This document shows, in pieces, positions 45,739-56,879 of a stretch of DNA of 64,000 nt. Under the pieces are notes generated by a model. That model saw only the letters and a program-made list of their open reading frames with translations, did not search any database and had not been told where the DNA came from. Numbering within the stretch: the stretch's first letter is position 1; each line of letters begins with the position of its first letter. This stretch comes from Tethya wilhelma. Its lineage: Eukaryota > Porifera > Demospongiae > Tethyida > Tethyidae. A program made the position numbers and the translations under genes. The stretch spans positions 3,463,074 to 3,527,073 of the forward strand of contig CAXIPT010000008.1 of the NCBI GenBank assembly GCA_964030475.1, written 5' to 3'.

Positions 45739-48180
45739 GCTCTCACATACACACACACTCACACACTCACAATCACACAATCACATATACACACACACAT
45801 TCAGTCTCTCTTCAAAGAACATGCTATCGACAATGGCAGGATTCTAATGAACTTGGAGGAGTCCCACCTTCAAGAGATGGGTGTGTCTAAAGTTGGCCAT
45901 CGTCTTGACATCATGGAGGGAATATACCAGCTGAGGAAAGATGCTGGACTGTTTCTTACCAGTGAGCTGGGTGAACTTTGCACTCTGATGGAACGGTATG
46001 TCAATGGCATCAATACTAGCAAAAACCCACATACAAGTGATAGTCGTAGAATATTCATGTCCATTGTGTAATCATTACCTCACATGTCACAAAATCAAAA
46101 ACTAAAATTAATTTCATCTACTTTATAACAATTTTGTAGTCTACAAAACTAAATAGCAAAAGAGTGGAAAAAAAACACACCAACTATTTTGTGAATCTAA
46201 TCCTTATTTGTTTTGGTTTAAATCTACGGATATAATTATTATATGTTCTTCAAAAGAATTCAATCAAAATTTGTTGAAAATCATAGGCCTCAATCGGGCC
46301 ATCCCTCTGAATGAAAAGCGAAAGACCTTTGGTTGCATCCAACTGGGCATTGAACCTTGCATTTGTGCTGTAGCCTCCATTGTTAGCACAGTGCCCGTAG
46401 CGGTGCAAGGGATCAAAGAGGAGGGTGTAGTCTGTTGGTACTATGCCACTATTGTTGACAATAACCCTTCCATCTTTGCCTTCAGCAGAGTGGACACCAC
46501 ACTGGAGCACGTTGCTAGCTCCTGGCCTCCCGTCATTTACGATAGCGAAACGGTGGTGTGTAGTTCCGTCGGAAATCCCAATCCATGGATCATTGTCTCC
46601 CGCTGGTGGCCTCACACTGACTGTGATGCGAACCTTAGTATCCCTGGCTAGCTCGTTGGGGTTGGCTATTGGAACCTCGAGTAGCATGTCGGATTGTTTT
46701 CCACTGCCAAAACGGATGGTCAGGTCACTGATAGACAACGAATGGTGCGTGAAGGAGGCATAGAATCTCACGGTGTCTGGGGTGATAAGGATTCCTTTCC
46801 TTGGAGAAGATCCTGTCTATAGAAAGGATTTAGAACCATATTATCACAAAAGGGAAAACAAACTGGTTATAGAATAGGAGATTATTATCAGAAACCACTA
46901 TATACTTACAAAGCCATTGCTCACTGAGAGACAAAGAGTGAACAGCAGAAGAACTCCAAATTGTTTCATTTTTCTTCCAGATTCGAAGTAAGCAGTGGTC
47001 AGCTTGAAGTAGTTCTGTTAGGATGAGAAAAGACTCCAGCTTTTATAGCAATCATGAACATGCTTAGCTAAGCAAGCCAATCGAGGCAAGAAAAAACTGG
47101 CCAGCATTAAGTCATCCCTCAAAATAGCATTTTGGTCAATAATCATCACACTCATTGTCTGAGGTCAGCATAGGGTATTATGCTTACTACAATGCCACCC
47201 TGGGCATGTTTGTGCTTGTTTCTTGACTCAGATTTATTGATTTCATGCACAGTTATAACAGTTAGTAGAAACATAATGTGTAATGTGTGTGTCATGATTT
47301 ATTGTGATAGATATGGGGTGTTAGTACAATCATATACCCTCACACATTTAGCATGTATAACTGCCACTGTCCTATAGCCACGTATCCAGGCCACTCCCAG
47401 TTCTTGTCCTTACATTACACGCTAAGAAAACTAAAAAGCTGGGAGTGGCCTGGTATGAGGCTACCACTGTCTCTCAAGTTGCCACAATATTGATAGTATC
47501 TGTTGCTATGCTATAGGCTTGATTCAACTCGCTCTGAGAACCACGTCAAGGCCTATCCCAAGAGAATCATTCTCATAAGACATGGAGAAGTATGTAACCA
47601 CTCTCACTATACACGTGATCATTTTACAGTAGCTCTTACTGTGACAATATGATTTGTTCTCATGTAGTCTCAAGGAAATATCGACAGCTCACTCTACAGC
47701 CATGTTCCTGATCCAAACTTGGACCTCACAGAGAAAGGGAGGCAGCAAGCTATTGTGAGTTCAAGTTACAGTTGCTTAACTAACTAACTAACTGCCTGAC
47801 TAACTAACTAACTAGTTAATTGCTGACTTCCCAATGTCAATTGTATGTAGGAAGCTGGGAAACAGCTGAAGGAACTCATTGGATCAGAGACGGTTACTTT
47901 CTATGTGTCTCCTTTTCTCAGATCCAGACGGACATACGAGTACATCAGGAAATCCTTCCAAGATGAACAGGTACTACTGAGACTCAAAGGACCATTGAGG
48001 GGGTACAATATGGATTACATGATTTATTGATTTGTGTATTCAGGTGATGTATCTGTTTGAGGACCCACGAATCAGAGAGCAGGAGTGGGGAAACTTTCAG
48101 AAGCTCTCAGAGATGGCTGAGATCAGACAGAGGAGGAGAAAAATTGGAGCATTTTATTATCGTTTCCCAAATGGAGAGAG
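43802..48180 (+). CDS. SAM-domain/histidine-phosphatase protein, copy 2 (3' end missing)
   Basis: Exons: 43802-43844 (or its duplicate 45088-45130), 44140-44381 (duplicate 45426-45664, cut by an n), 45805-45995, 47517-47589, 47668-47754, 47851-47970 and 48044-48180. All phases agree. The N-terminal part is Arg/Ser-rich. The SAM domain spans WNSEEVIEWLHEIGYTEYE and LFKEHAIDNGRILMNLEESH. The phosphatase domain has an intact IILIRHGE motif, YVSPFLRSRRT and REQEWGNF, so it could be active. The last two exons, with the second catalytic histidine, are not seen: a repeat-A element starts within ten bases of the donor at 48181 and the assembly breaks at 48850. A small antisense gene lies in the intron 45996-47516. 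The first exon is inferred from phase only. Confidence 0.7.
44425..45664. repeat. Second copy of 43139-44378, bounded by n on both sides
   Basis: The 1,240-base segment repeats 43139-44378 with a shift of 1,286 and no difference that I could find by eye. It covers the last two exons of copy 1 and the first two exons of copy 2. An n precedes it (44424) and another follows (45665). Introns and microsatellites of neighbouring paralogues differ freely, so identity over introns points to an assembly duplication or to two near-identical haplotype contigs. Confidence 0.85.
45666..45739. repeat. (CT)n microsatellite at a gap edge
   Basis: About 37 CT units directly follow the n at 45665, followed by irregular CA-rich sequence up to the SAM exon acceptor at 45804. 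Confidence 0.95.
46250..46969 (-). CDS. Small secreted protein nested antisense in an intron
   Basis: Two exons on the minus strand: 46910-46969, encoding a 20-residue signal peptide MKQFGVLLLFTLCLSVSNGF, and 46250-46816, which joins in phase 0 and ends in a stop. Total length is 209 residues. The mature part looks beta-rich (VRFYASFTHHSLSISDLTIR, WIGISDGTTHHRFAIVNDG, LFDPLHRYGHC) and has two cysteines. It may adopt a lectin-like sandwich, but I do not recognise a family. A TATA box is correctly placed upstream, at 47040-47047. The whole gene lies in the intron 45996-47516 of the SAM/phosphatase copy 2, in opposite orientation. No lesion is visible, so it is probably expressed. Confidence 0.75.
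47040..47047 (-). promoter_or_regulatory. TATA box of the nested antisense gene
   Basis: TATAAAAG on the minus strand, about 70 bases before the ATG at 46969. Spacing suits a transcription start near 47010. Confidence 0.6.
47375..47463. mobile_element. Tiny MITE in the same intron
   Basis: CCAGGCCACTCCCAG (47386-47400) and CTGGGAGTGGCCTGG (47439-47453) are perfect inverted repeats around 38 bases. Outer TAGCC and GGCTA continue the symmetry. Confidence 0.75.
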
Positions 48181-48185
48181 GTAAA

Positions 48186-48849
48186 TATACAAGTAGTAAA
48201 AATTTTAAAAAAATAAATAGTGTAGGAATGGGCAGTGCGGTAAAAAGTATTGGAACAAGGCATGGTCTCAATTTCGACACATGACTACTTCATTTTTATT
48301 CTTGATCCTTCATATGGATTTTCTGAATCAGTGTTGTGTTGCGATGATCTGTACAATAATACCGTAGCTTCATTCTTTGCATTGGTTCAAATTTCTCAGT
48401 ACTGTAGCTATAATCACTTGGCTACTAAAGAAGTGGAGTAAACTATAACAGACAGGTATCTAACTTAAACTAGACTGCCAGCCAAGAGTTGGGCATAAAA
48501 ATGAAGTAGTCATGTGTCGAAATTGAGACCATGCCTTGTTCCAATACTTTTAACTGCACTGCCCATTCCTACACTATTTATTTTTTTTAAATTTTTACTA
48601 CTTGTTCATTCACTTTTTTCAACAGTATAGTGTGGAGACTATCAGAGACTGGTTAGTCCCTACAAAAAGCCTGAGTAGCAGCTATATGCACTACATTATG
48701 CTGGAGCAAGCTAATTTAATGCGCATGCGTATAAAATGCCACGTGGATAGATAATGACCTTTGAACTCTACCTACAAAGATGGCTGCATTGTAGTACATG
48801 AATTTATACGCTAAGTTTTAAAGCTTTCTAGTTTTTGTTTAGGCCTATT
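48186..48849. mobile_element. Repeat-A transposon at a splice donor, cut by a gap
   Basis: It starts TACAAGTAGTAAAAATTTT ten bases after the end of the exon at 48180, carries both core arms (TAGTGTAGGAATGGGCAG and its inverted copy near 48585) and about 250 bases of the tail, then stops at the n at 48850. The lost 3' exons of the host gene lie beyond this break. Confidence 0.75.
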
Positions 48850-48922
48850 NTATGTACTTAGTCATGTCATTAATTGTACAATCATTAATTAATAATAATT
48901 ATTTTTTTGTTTTGTTTTTAAG

Positions 48923-50359
48923 CTAAAGGTCCATGCATCAACACAGAGTGTGACCCCAGTATTCCGTGATGCAGATGATGCTAACAGTGGTGATACGAAC
49001 CATATAGAAAATAATATTCACACCAGTGAAGTTGTCGGAGTCCTCTACATTTATCAAATAATTGTTCCTATTTTCTTGACAGCAGGTATTGGTGTTATAA
49101 TTTGGTTGAAAATCAAATTTGTGCTTCCAGAGAAGCAAACTGAAGAAGGGCGAAATGCAACTACTTTTAGCATTGCCATATTAGCATTCGTTGTCATCTT
49201 GTACGCTATCGGTATGGATATCGTTGGTAACATTTTTGCTACAATGGACTCTGTTCCAGAGTACTCTAATTGGATTGGAAATTTTGATACAAAAGCATTG
49301 TTTTTTCTTCCTTTAGTTATGCTCATCACTTATGATAGTGTAGGCTTCATTGGACTGCTCATTACTTTCATTATTTTTGGGGTCATCTTTTATTGCAAGC
49401 ATGGTGAGCGTAAGCATTGTTGTATAGATTGGTCACAAACAAACAAGAATAATGAAGAAAACAAAGAACAAGTGGAGGAAAAGAATTGTAAAAGCTGTTG
49501 CATCAGCTGTTGGAAAGAAAAAATTGGTTCCCATCTACAAATGTATTCAGTCATAGCCTCTTTGCTTGCCATCACATTCATCTTGTCCAACCATTCTTAT
49601 TTCATCATCATAGCATTCACCAATGACCCAGCACATGCTAACAGCATTGGCATTTACTATGTCATTACTGTAGTAGTTTTTCTGTTTATCTTTAAAGGTT
49701 TGTGGGTTGTTGTATCACAAATAAACAAATGTTTTGACAAGATCAAGTTATGGAAGGAAGCAAAAGAGAAAAAAAAACTTGACAGAGAAAGAGAGATGAC
49801 CGAGAGGGCTAAGAAAGAGGACATAATCCAGACACCTCAGCAAGCAGACATAACCCAGATAGCTCAGCAAGAGGACCTAACCCAGATAGCTCAGCAAGAG
49901 GACCTAACCCAGATAGCTCAGCAAGAGGACGTAACCCCGACAACTCAGCCAGAGGATGTAACCAAAAACAATAATAAATGTTGGAACTATGGTTTGAACT
50001 TTTTGAAAGTTGTAGCAATCATAGCTACAGTACTCGTTATTGTCGGCTGTTTAGTTGGATTTCAAGTCTTGATAACCAGCACTTTTGTATTTGTTCCAAT
50101 CAAACGAAGTATTGAGGATGTTCCAGCTCAGATTAGCTCCATTTATCACTCACTCTTTGTTGTGCTTGGAGCTTTGATCACCTATCGTATCTTCATCAAG
50201 AAAGACACCAGTCTGGAGTCAATAGTCAAGAATGCATTGGTTCATTACGCAAAGAAAAAGAATCCAAATGATACCAAAGGCAATGATGCCGATACAACAC
50301 TTGCAACAAAACTTGTGGAACATTATCTGGAAAACTACTACAAAGAATTAGATGATTAA
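48923..50359 (+). CDS. Multi-pass membrane protein with a 9-residue repeat loop
   Basis: A large exon opens after a polypyrimidine tract and AG at 48922 and encodes 478 residues to a stop. No ATG starts it, so upstream exons are expected; the assembly gap at 48850 hides them. About eight hydrophobic segments are visible, for example YQIIVPIFLTAGIGVIIWL, SIAILAFVVILYAIGMDI, FIGLLITFIIFGVIFYC, YYVITVVVFLFIFKGLWV, VVAIIATVLVIVGCLVGF and SLFVVLGALITYRIF. Between the sixth and seventh lies a charged coiled segment (KEAKEKKKLDREREMTERAK), then four to five copies of a TQIAQQEDL-like unit encoded by 27-bp tandem DNA repeats. A CC/SCCISC cluster sits on an earlier loop. I recognise no family. From 50360 to about 51020 I see only AT-rich sequence. 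Confidence 0.7.
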   Translation, partial: LKVHASTQSVTPVFRDADDANSGDTNHIENNIHTSEVVGVLYIYQIIVPIFLTAGIGVIIWLKIKFVLPEKQTEEGRNATTFSIAILAFVVILYAIGMDIVGNIFATMDSVPEYSNWIGNFDTKALFFLPLVMLITYDSVGFIGLLITFIIFGVIFYCKHGERKHCCIDWSQTNKNNEENKEQVEEKNCKSCCISCWKEKIGSHLQMYSVIASLLAITFILSNHSYFIIIAFTNDPAHANSIGIYYVITVVVFLFIFKGLWVVVSQINKCFDKIKLWKEAKEKKKLDREREMTERAKKEDIIQTPQQADITQIAQQEDLTQIAQQEDLTQIAQQEDVTPTTQPEDVTKNNNKCWNYGLNFLKVVAIIATVLVIVGCLVGFQVLITSTFVFVPIKRSIEDVPAQISSIYHSLFVVLGALITYRIFIKKDTSLESIVKNALVHYAKKKNPNDTKGNDADTTLATKLVEHYLENYYKELDD

Positions 50360-51021
50360 ATGTATATGTGTCATGCAGATATTGCATGATCATAAATTAT
50401 ATTATATAAGATCTTGCTTAGGTCAAAATTTGGGTCATGTGACTTTTATTTTTTGCATAAATTAATAATTATCCCTTCTTCAAAAACAAACAAGTTTCCC
50501 GGTATCTAAACCTGTTTCCATGGCAACCAAATTTTGGCAAAAAATTTTTATGATTATTTCAGTGATGTAACTCTCCATGGCAACGCTCAGTTAATTGGGT
50601 CTAGTTAAATCTAGAAAGACCATCAATAGCTCTTATTAAGTTATTTAATATTAATTTTTATATCAATTTTTTTAAAATTTTTGCACCCGTTCCTTGTGGC
50701 CTGTGAGCAGTAACTGTTACTGTTTGGCAAAGTTCACTCTGTGGACAGCCTAAAATAATTCTCTTACTATCTGCTTATTATTATACTTTTCAAGTTTATC
50801 TGACAAAAAACACAAAATCTACTGTGCACTTCATTTTGCCATATAGCCTCACGTGGCAAGAATCGTTATAACGTGGGCAGAGTCATTGACCGCACTACAT
50901 TATGCCCACGCACAATTTTCACCATTCTACCCTGTTCTATCCCCACGTGATCTCGGATAGACCCCTTCTCTGCCTTCTTCTTTCCGTGAGTGAAAGGTTA
51001 AAGGGGAGCCTGGGGACGAGG

Positions 51022-52040
51022 CTAATCATACGTACGGTAGTACGTATAGTAGGAATGGGCCGAATGTCCCAAAGGCACAAATACAAAATGTTTATGATCA
51101 TAAAAATTTAACCAAACAAAATTGAGTCTTCAAACTTGCTCAGAGGCTCTCACTGACAGATTATCAACTGCATGCAAGGCCTAAAACTCACAGAAACTTT
51201 TCTCTGCACTCGTAGAGAGAGCTGGTGGGAAGCCATAATAATGCCATTTTTGTTCTGCTAACTTACGTACGTACGTACTTACTTCCTAACTGACTTACTT
51301 GAAAAGCATTTCCAGAGAACCAGAATGCGCTGAGCCAACTCTGACAGCACAAAGTAAGTTCTTTTCATAGGTACTACATTCCTTGATACTCGTTTTAATC
51401 ACAAATAAGCCTAAACAAAAACTAGAAAGCTTTGAAACTGAGACTATAATACTTGAATGTAGCCATCTTCTTGTAGAGTTCAAAGGTCATTGATTATCCA
51501 CGTGGCATTATTATGCGCATGCGCATTAGCTACCCTAGCAGCCAATGTATATAGCTTCTACTCAGATAACTTTTTGTAGGGACTAACCAGTCTCTGATAG
51601 TCTCCTCACTGTAGTGTTGAAAAAAGTGAATGAACAAGTAGTAAAAATTTCAAAAAATAAGCAGTGTAGGAATGGGCAGTGCGGTAAAAAGTATTGGAAC
51701 AAGGATGGTCTCAATTTCGGCACATGACTACTTCATTTTTGTGCCCAAGTCTTGGCCAGTAATTTAATCCTGCCTGCCATAGTTTGTTCCACTTATTAGC
51801 TAAGTGATAAGATTGGTAGAAATTTGAACCATTAGTATGTGATCCATACTGATTAGCTATTCAAGTATACAGATCATTCTCTGAACCATTTACGACAATT
51901 ATCAATGAGGGATCAAAAATGAAAATGAAGTAGTCATGTGCCGAAATTGAGACCATCCTTGTTCCAATACTTTTTACCGCACTGCCCATGGCATTCCTAC
52001 ACTGCTTATTTTTTTGAAATTTTTACTACTTGTATTTTAA
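51022..52040. mobile_element. Full-length repeat-A transposon, reverse orientation
   Basis: Here the tail comes first (TAGTAGGAATGGGCCGAAT at 51048) and the core follows (51636-52035) with both arms. Its orientation is opposite to the copy at 23.4 kb. It ends TTTTTACTACTTGTA. No coding. The right arm has an extra TGGCA within the CCCATTCC motif. Confidence 0.75.
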
Positions 52041-52108
52041 TGTACATGTATGTATAAACTGTGAAAAAACAATAATATTTTAAGTTAATGTATACAATCC
52101 GTGGACAG

Positions 52109-52210
52109 GTATTGTGACTCCTCCTATCCAACTCACTCCGACAAATATGCCCTACCGATACATTTTTGACATTGACAGTGACTGCTATGAAACTGAATCA
52201 ATATGTCAAG
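52109..52210 (+). CDS. Orphan exon, product not recognised
   Basis: A 102-base open segment lies between GGACAG and GGTACGT and encodes IVTPPIQLTPTNMPYRYIFD, then IDSDCYETESIC. The splice signals and codon content look exonic, but no neighbouring exon fits and I do not recognise the protein. It sits between a transposon and a MITE. Confidence 0.3.
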
Positions 52211-52270
52211 GTACGTACTAACTCCAGTCAGGTGCTGTTAATCCAACAAATTAAATATCAGCCCATTATC

Positions 52271-52413
52271 ACCGTATAGCTAGAAATTTTCGGGATCGCA
52301 TTGCAATATATGGGTGGGGCTGCTCGATCCTCGAAAATTAAATCGCGAAAAGTTTGCATGGCGATCGCCTTTCCGCGAAAATTTTATTCCTCGAAAATTT
52401 CTAGCTATATGGT
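52271..52413. mobile_element. MITE with CCGTATAGCTAGAAATTTTC ends
   Basis: ACCGTATAGCTAGAAATTTT faces GAAAATTTCTAGCTATATGG. The interior holds several CGCGAAAA/TTTTCGCG blocks. Related to the nested element at 27219-27357. Confidence 0.7.
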
Positions 52414-52549
52414 ATGCTGGGATGGTCACAAGTTTCTTGATGCTCAAGAATACCTAGTATGCTCAAAATTATGTGGCATAATCTATATATCAATGCCTAT
52501 TGCTATGTTGTTTTTCTATAAATCAAACCTAAACTTGGATCTGGCTTGG

Positions 52550-53119
52550 TAGAGAAGTTCAAGTTTTCAATATCAAGGAAACACTGCAATAAATATAATT
52601 ATTTATAGTAATTCCAATTTTAAAAAAAGAAAAACAAATTTCAAACCTGAATCCGTTGTAGTGCGACTCTGGCCTCAGAAGTGAAAAATAAACACTGTAT
52701 GACAAAGTGGACACTATTCTTTACAAGGTAACCTAGAAGAAGTATAGTCATAGCTATCTTTCTTGGAGTAAGAATGCCTCCAGTTGCAGTGTAGGGTAAG
52801 AATATCATTGCTGTCATGAGGAGAACAGCAGAGCCTTGACCAAATGTTACAAGGAGTGAGAATAGTATTCCACCATACAAGACACGATTCGATTCCTTCC
52901 TAGAATTATTATGACAAACAAAAAAAGTATGATACAATAAAGAGTGCATACATCTATTGCTCATGGCTTATAGATGATGCAGCTATAGCTCACCTCCTCA
53001 GTTTGCTGACAACCCTCTTGAATGCATACTCCCATGCATACATCTTGATCACTCTAATTCCAACAATGACTTCGTTCATAATACGAACACGTATATCAGT
53101 TATACGAGATGATTTGAAC
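52550..53119 (-). pseudogene. ABCC transporter fragment, three exons
   Basis: The minus-strand exons 52994-53119 (ITDIRVRIMNEVIVGIRVIK), 52647-52899 (NRVLYGGILFSLLVTFGQGS, then ATGGILTPRKIAMTILLL) and about 52550-52583 (CFLDIENLN) match three consecutive exons of the ABCC gene at 61.7-63.9 kb, with the same lengths and phases. Upstream exons stop at the n at 53233 beside a repeat-A end. Downstream, the ATP-binding exons are absent. The fragment has no internal stop, so it could be part of a gene torn apart by assembly. Confidence 0.6.
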
Positions 53120-53208
53120 CTATAGTATGACAGAGAGAGAGAGAGCTAGATCAATTGAGATTGTGTTTAAAATTTTGAATGATCTCACTGTTTTGGGTAA
53201 TCTATATA

Positions 53209-53232
53209 CATACAAGTAGTAAAAATTTCAAA
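53209..53232. mobile_element. Repeat-A terminal fragment at a gap
   Basis: TACAAGTAGTAAAAATTTC is the exact outer end of the repeat-A core; the element then runs into the n at 53233. Region 53234-53780 shows no further element. Confidence 0.7.
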
Positions 53233-53789
53233 NTGTCCTTGCTATTCTTGGTCTATATAGTGACTCTAGGTGTTTGAGTTGTTGAGTCTTATTCTTTCTA
53301 TAGTTTAATTTTAGTTTATTTTAACTAGTTACCCTGTTTAATTTTCTGTGTACATGTATTTTGTTCCATTATGTGATAAAGTTTTGTCTATTTGTGCTGA
53401 ATGGTAGCATTTGTTTTATTTCTTCCTGGATTTAGTTGGTTATTTGTTCATGCATCTCGCTTGATTACATTTCCATAGTGACATAGTGCAGCACTGCTAG
53501 TATGATCATGAGTTTCATTGATACAATAATAACAGCAACCAATATTGTCTATGTGTTTAGATTTTGTCTATACAAAATAAGAAATTTTCAGAATAATGTG
53601 CTCTATTTTAGGCATAAAAGTAATCGATTCGCAGGATGTAATCCTGCATGCTTTGCGCGCATCTATGCGTAAGTTACGTGTCTAATTCTCACGCATGCGC
53701 GCGCAGTACAAACTAGCTGTGGGGCTGCACGTGATTAACAAAGGTGTGGCGTCCCGGCCAGTGTCCTCTGGGTGTCCTTACTATAAAAC

Positions 53790-55452
53790 ATGAGTTCAAA
53801 GGAGGATAAAAGTTGCTTTGAGGAGCCTGTAAGAGCGAGACTCCATCATGCAAAGAACCCCAGATCGCAGGAGAAATGTGCCAAGTACAATATTTTGTCA
53901 AGAGGGTTATTTTTGTAAGTAAATACATAGCATTATTAGGCTGTCCATGGAGCCTGAACTGAAATCTATGGATAATGCATACCTCCAGAATTGAGTGGAA
54001 TGAATTGGAATCATAACATTGCAAACAATTAAGACTTAAAATTAAGTAGTGACCAGTGTTGAAATTAAAACCTGTTCTGTTTAACCACTGATATTGAAGT
54101 TTCAATCTCTACAATCTCTATAAGCACTATACATATTCATTTACACCATTGTAACTCTAGCTAGTAATTCTCTCCCGTGGCACCCTATACACCCAGGTGG
54201 ATAGAGCCTCTCTTCTGGAAGGGGTGTCATCAGGAGCTGAAGCATGAAGATCTCTATGTCCATCCTGGAGAGGCTGACTCCAAGAACTTACTCTCAGCAT
54301 TTACCAGGTAACTACTAGGTAGAGACTTGAATGTTGAAAAAAAGGAACTGTGTCACTATATAAGTGCTGCTTTGTTACCAAAAATTATAATACATGATGT
54401 TGTGTGACATTTTTTGTTGACAAACACGCAATATACGTTACTTACACGGTCCGAGCTAGTAGCTGGATGTGGTACCCAGATTGCGCTAGAAACAAAAAAA
54501 AAAAGTTTTAGTAACAAAACAGCGCTTATATAGTGACACAGTTCCTTTAATGATTTGAACTAAGCCTTAATTAATTGACTGTCAAGTTAAAGTCCCTGTA
54601 ATTATTTCCGGCTGTACGGTACTCTTTATTTCCAGATATTGGGCAGTTGAAGAGGTACGAAAAAGTAGAGGTCAAAGTTCAAGATTATGGGTAGCAGTTA
54701 TGAAGATAATCTGGTGGAGATTTTTGGTGTCTGGACTTCTGCATGCTGTAGTTGTAAGTCAATGTCACTGAGGGATGTGAGCTCTATATGTCAGTCTATA
54801 TGATTGCAACGAATGTCAATTATAACCTTATCACACAATCACTCTCTACACAACAGATAGCAATTGCATTGTCAGTCACAGTTGTACTAGGTAATCTCAT
54901 TGACTACTTCAGCATTGAGGTACCCACTAAGAATGACACAAGAACTGCCTATCTCTTTGCCTTTGGTAAGAAAAGATCGATATATAATTATTCTAAATAG
55001 TGCACTTGAAAGTCAAGTCACTCAGTAACACTCGTCAGCACATAATCATATACAAATGCTTTATATAATTCTAATTATTATAATATTGTTCATCATTATT
55101 CTCCACCATATGTAGCCCTGGTCATACTACTGGTGATGTATATACTGCTAAGCATACACGCATTCTTTACCTCTCATAAGCTAGGCATGATGGTCCGAAT
55201 AGTCTTGACCACAGCTATTTATCACAAGGTACAAAATAATACTATTATACAATTAGATTATCCATGGCATTGTATATAATATTTTTTTAAAAAATAATAT
55301 TGTATAAGGATTCATAGCCTCATCCACAGGCTCAAATTAGCATTATTTTAATCTTGTTTTAGATTCTACTGCTGAATGAAGCCACTGTTGGACAGATATC
55401 AATTGGTCATATTGTCAATCTTGCTTCCAATGATGTTCACAGGATGGACTTA
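53790..55452 (+). CDS. ABCC4-like ABC transporter, exons 1-6
   Basis: Exons: 53790-53914, 54197-54307, 54636-54753, 54857-54965, 55116-55228 and 55363-55452, all joining in phase from the ATG. The N-terminal pattern (SRGLFLWIEPLFWKG, ELKHEDLYV) is that of ABCC/MRP proteins without the extra N-terminal helices, such as ABCC4. After it comes the start of the first transmembrane domain: IAIALSVTVVLGNLIDYF, VILLVMYILLSIHAFF and ILLLNEATVGQISIGHIVNL. The last phrase carries the ABCC intracellular-loop signature before NLASNDVHRMD. These transporters export organic anions, conjugates or signalling nucleotides at the cell membrane. The gene stops at a (GT)n tract and a gap (55561-55566). Confidence 0.8.
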
Positions 55453-55484
55453 GTATGTAGGACTTTATATTCCTAGCATGTCCC

Positions 55485-55487
<3 letters not shown>

Positions 55488-55560
<73 letters not shown>

Positions 55561-55566
55561 NNNNNN
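55488..55566. repeat. (GT)n microsatellite and assembly gap
   Basis: About 36 GT units run into six n. The matching intron of the minus-strand copy has (CA)n at 63769-63810, so the repeat predates the duplication. Confidence 0.95.
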
Positions 55567-55750
55567 GAAAGGTTCTTGGGTTCTCCACTAGTTTTAATGG
55601 GAAAGGTTCTTGGGTTCTCCACTAGTTTTAGTGGAAAAGGTTCTTGGGTTCTCCACTAGTTTTAATGGAAAAGGTTCTTGGGTTCTCCACTAGTTTTAGT
55701 GGGAAAGGTTCTTAGGTTCTCTAGTAGTTTTAATGAGAAAAGGTTCTAGT
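55567..55750. repeat. 34-bp satellite, first block
   Basis: About five units of roughly 34 bases: GGTTCTTGGGTTCTCC, then ACTAGTTTTAATGGGAAA or variants. It begins right at the gap. Bases 55750-55830 match the larger repeat at 59.8-61.0 kb. Confidence 0.9.
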
Positions 55751-55834
55751 ACGATTTTGACAAAAATTACCATTTTCCAATTTCACAAGTAAACCATATC
55801 ATTTGAAAGCTCTCATCACTCAAAATCACTCCAC

Positions 55835-56854
55835 AATGAAGGCACACCGATATATCACCTGACCGAGATGAGCGATTATCTCAGGGGCGTCCTCAGTCAT
55901 TGGTTCACTCCTCAGCTCATGGACTTGCAACAAATCACATGGGAGTCACCCTGTGATATTCTAGAGAAGATTAGTCTCTACGAAGCTGTCCACCCTTTGA
56001 GGCACTGGAAGGATCTGAAGCATCGTGTTGGGGAGAACAGACGATGCTTCATCTTCACACACAAAGCCATCCCAAGAGAGCCAATTGTAGTGCTACATGT
56101 GGCCCTCACTGATGAGCCTTCAAGTAGCATTCAGGTACTGAGCTGGATATAGAATATATGTGAAATTGATTTCATTCACTGCCCACTGAAAAAATTCTTT
56201 CCACAATCTAATAGCCATTCCATCTTGTTAGCTTTCTTTTTACACTAAGCCATTTCAGTGTCTGATAATTTTTTGCCATTTTGTGCATTTTTGATTCTTC
56301 ATACAGGTGCTGCTTAACAGGACGATTCGAGAACGACCTAAGAATCTCAGGACAGCAGTGTTCTACTCAATCTCAGCAACACAAAAGGGTTGGTTGATGA
56401 ATATTAATTTTGTCAAAGAGCTAAATACGTGAGAAGAAACTGTTGTACGTTCATAGGTCTCTCTGGTGTTGAGCTTGGCAACTTCCTTATAAGGAGAGTA
56501 GCCAATGAGCTCCAGAGAGAGTTTCCACAGCAGCTGAGCAATTTTGTCACCCTCTCTCCTATTCCTGGTTTCAGAAAATGGCTGGACTCCTACGTGAAGC
56601 TGCACTCTGAACAAGGTGAGATTCAATATCAGAACCTTCAGATGTCTTAAAAAGCTATGTACAACAAGTATGATTGTCATTGTTGAAGATGAAGGAAGTC
56701 TGGTCAGTCGAGAAGAGTTGCAAGAGGTCCTTCAATATTTTCCCCGCAATGAAACTATCACTGGTCTACACACAGCACTGAGCCAGTTTGGTTCTGATAT
56801 GAAGGGAGAGCTGGCCGAAGCGATGAAAGAGCCACTCACATCACTGTGTGCAAG
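55835..56854 (+). CDS. MLYCD: Malonyl-CoA decarboxylase, four internal exons
   Basis: Exons: about 55835-56134, 56307-56388, 56457-56615 and 56689-56854, in consistent phase. Diagnostic stretches are [89 protein letters not shown] and [11 protein letters not shown]. All are typical of the catalytic, acetyltransferase-like domain. The enzyme converts malonyl-CoA to acetyl-CoA in mitochondria, peroxisomes or cytosol. The N-terminal exons and the C-terminal third, including the catalytic HxN region, are absent: repeats lie immediately on both sides. The first exon's acceptor is not clear because repeat sequence runs up to it. The acceptor at 56688 is AAG. Confidence 0.8.
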
Positions 56855-56879
56855 GTACCATGCCACATGATAGCAGCTA

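Noticed and set aside
46250..46771. Plus-strand open frames at 46208-46651 and 46443-46763
   Set aside because: They are shadows of the minus-strand gene, which has a signal peptide, splice sites and a TATA box.
53713..54105. Minus-strand 130-codon frame
   Set aside because: It overlaps exon 1 of the plus-strand ABCC gene, which is supported by phase and family match.
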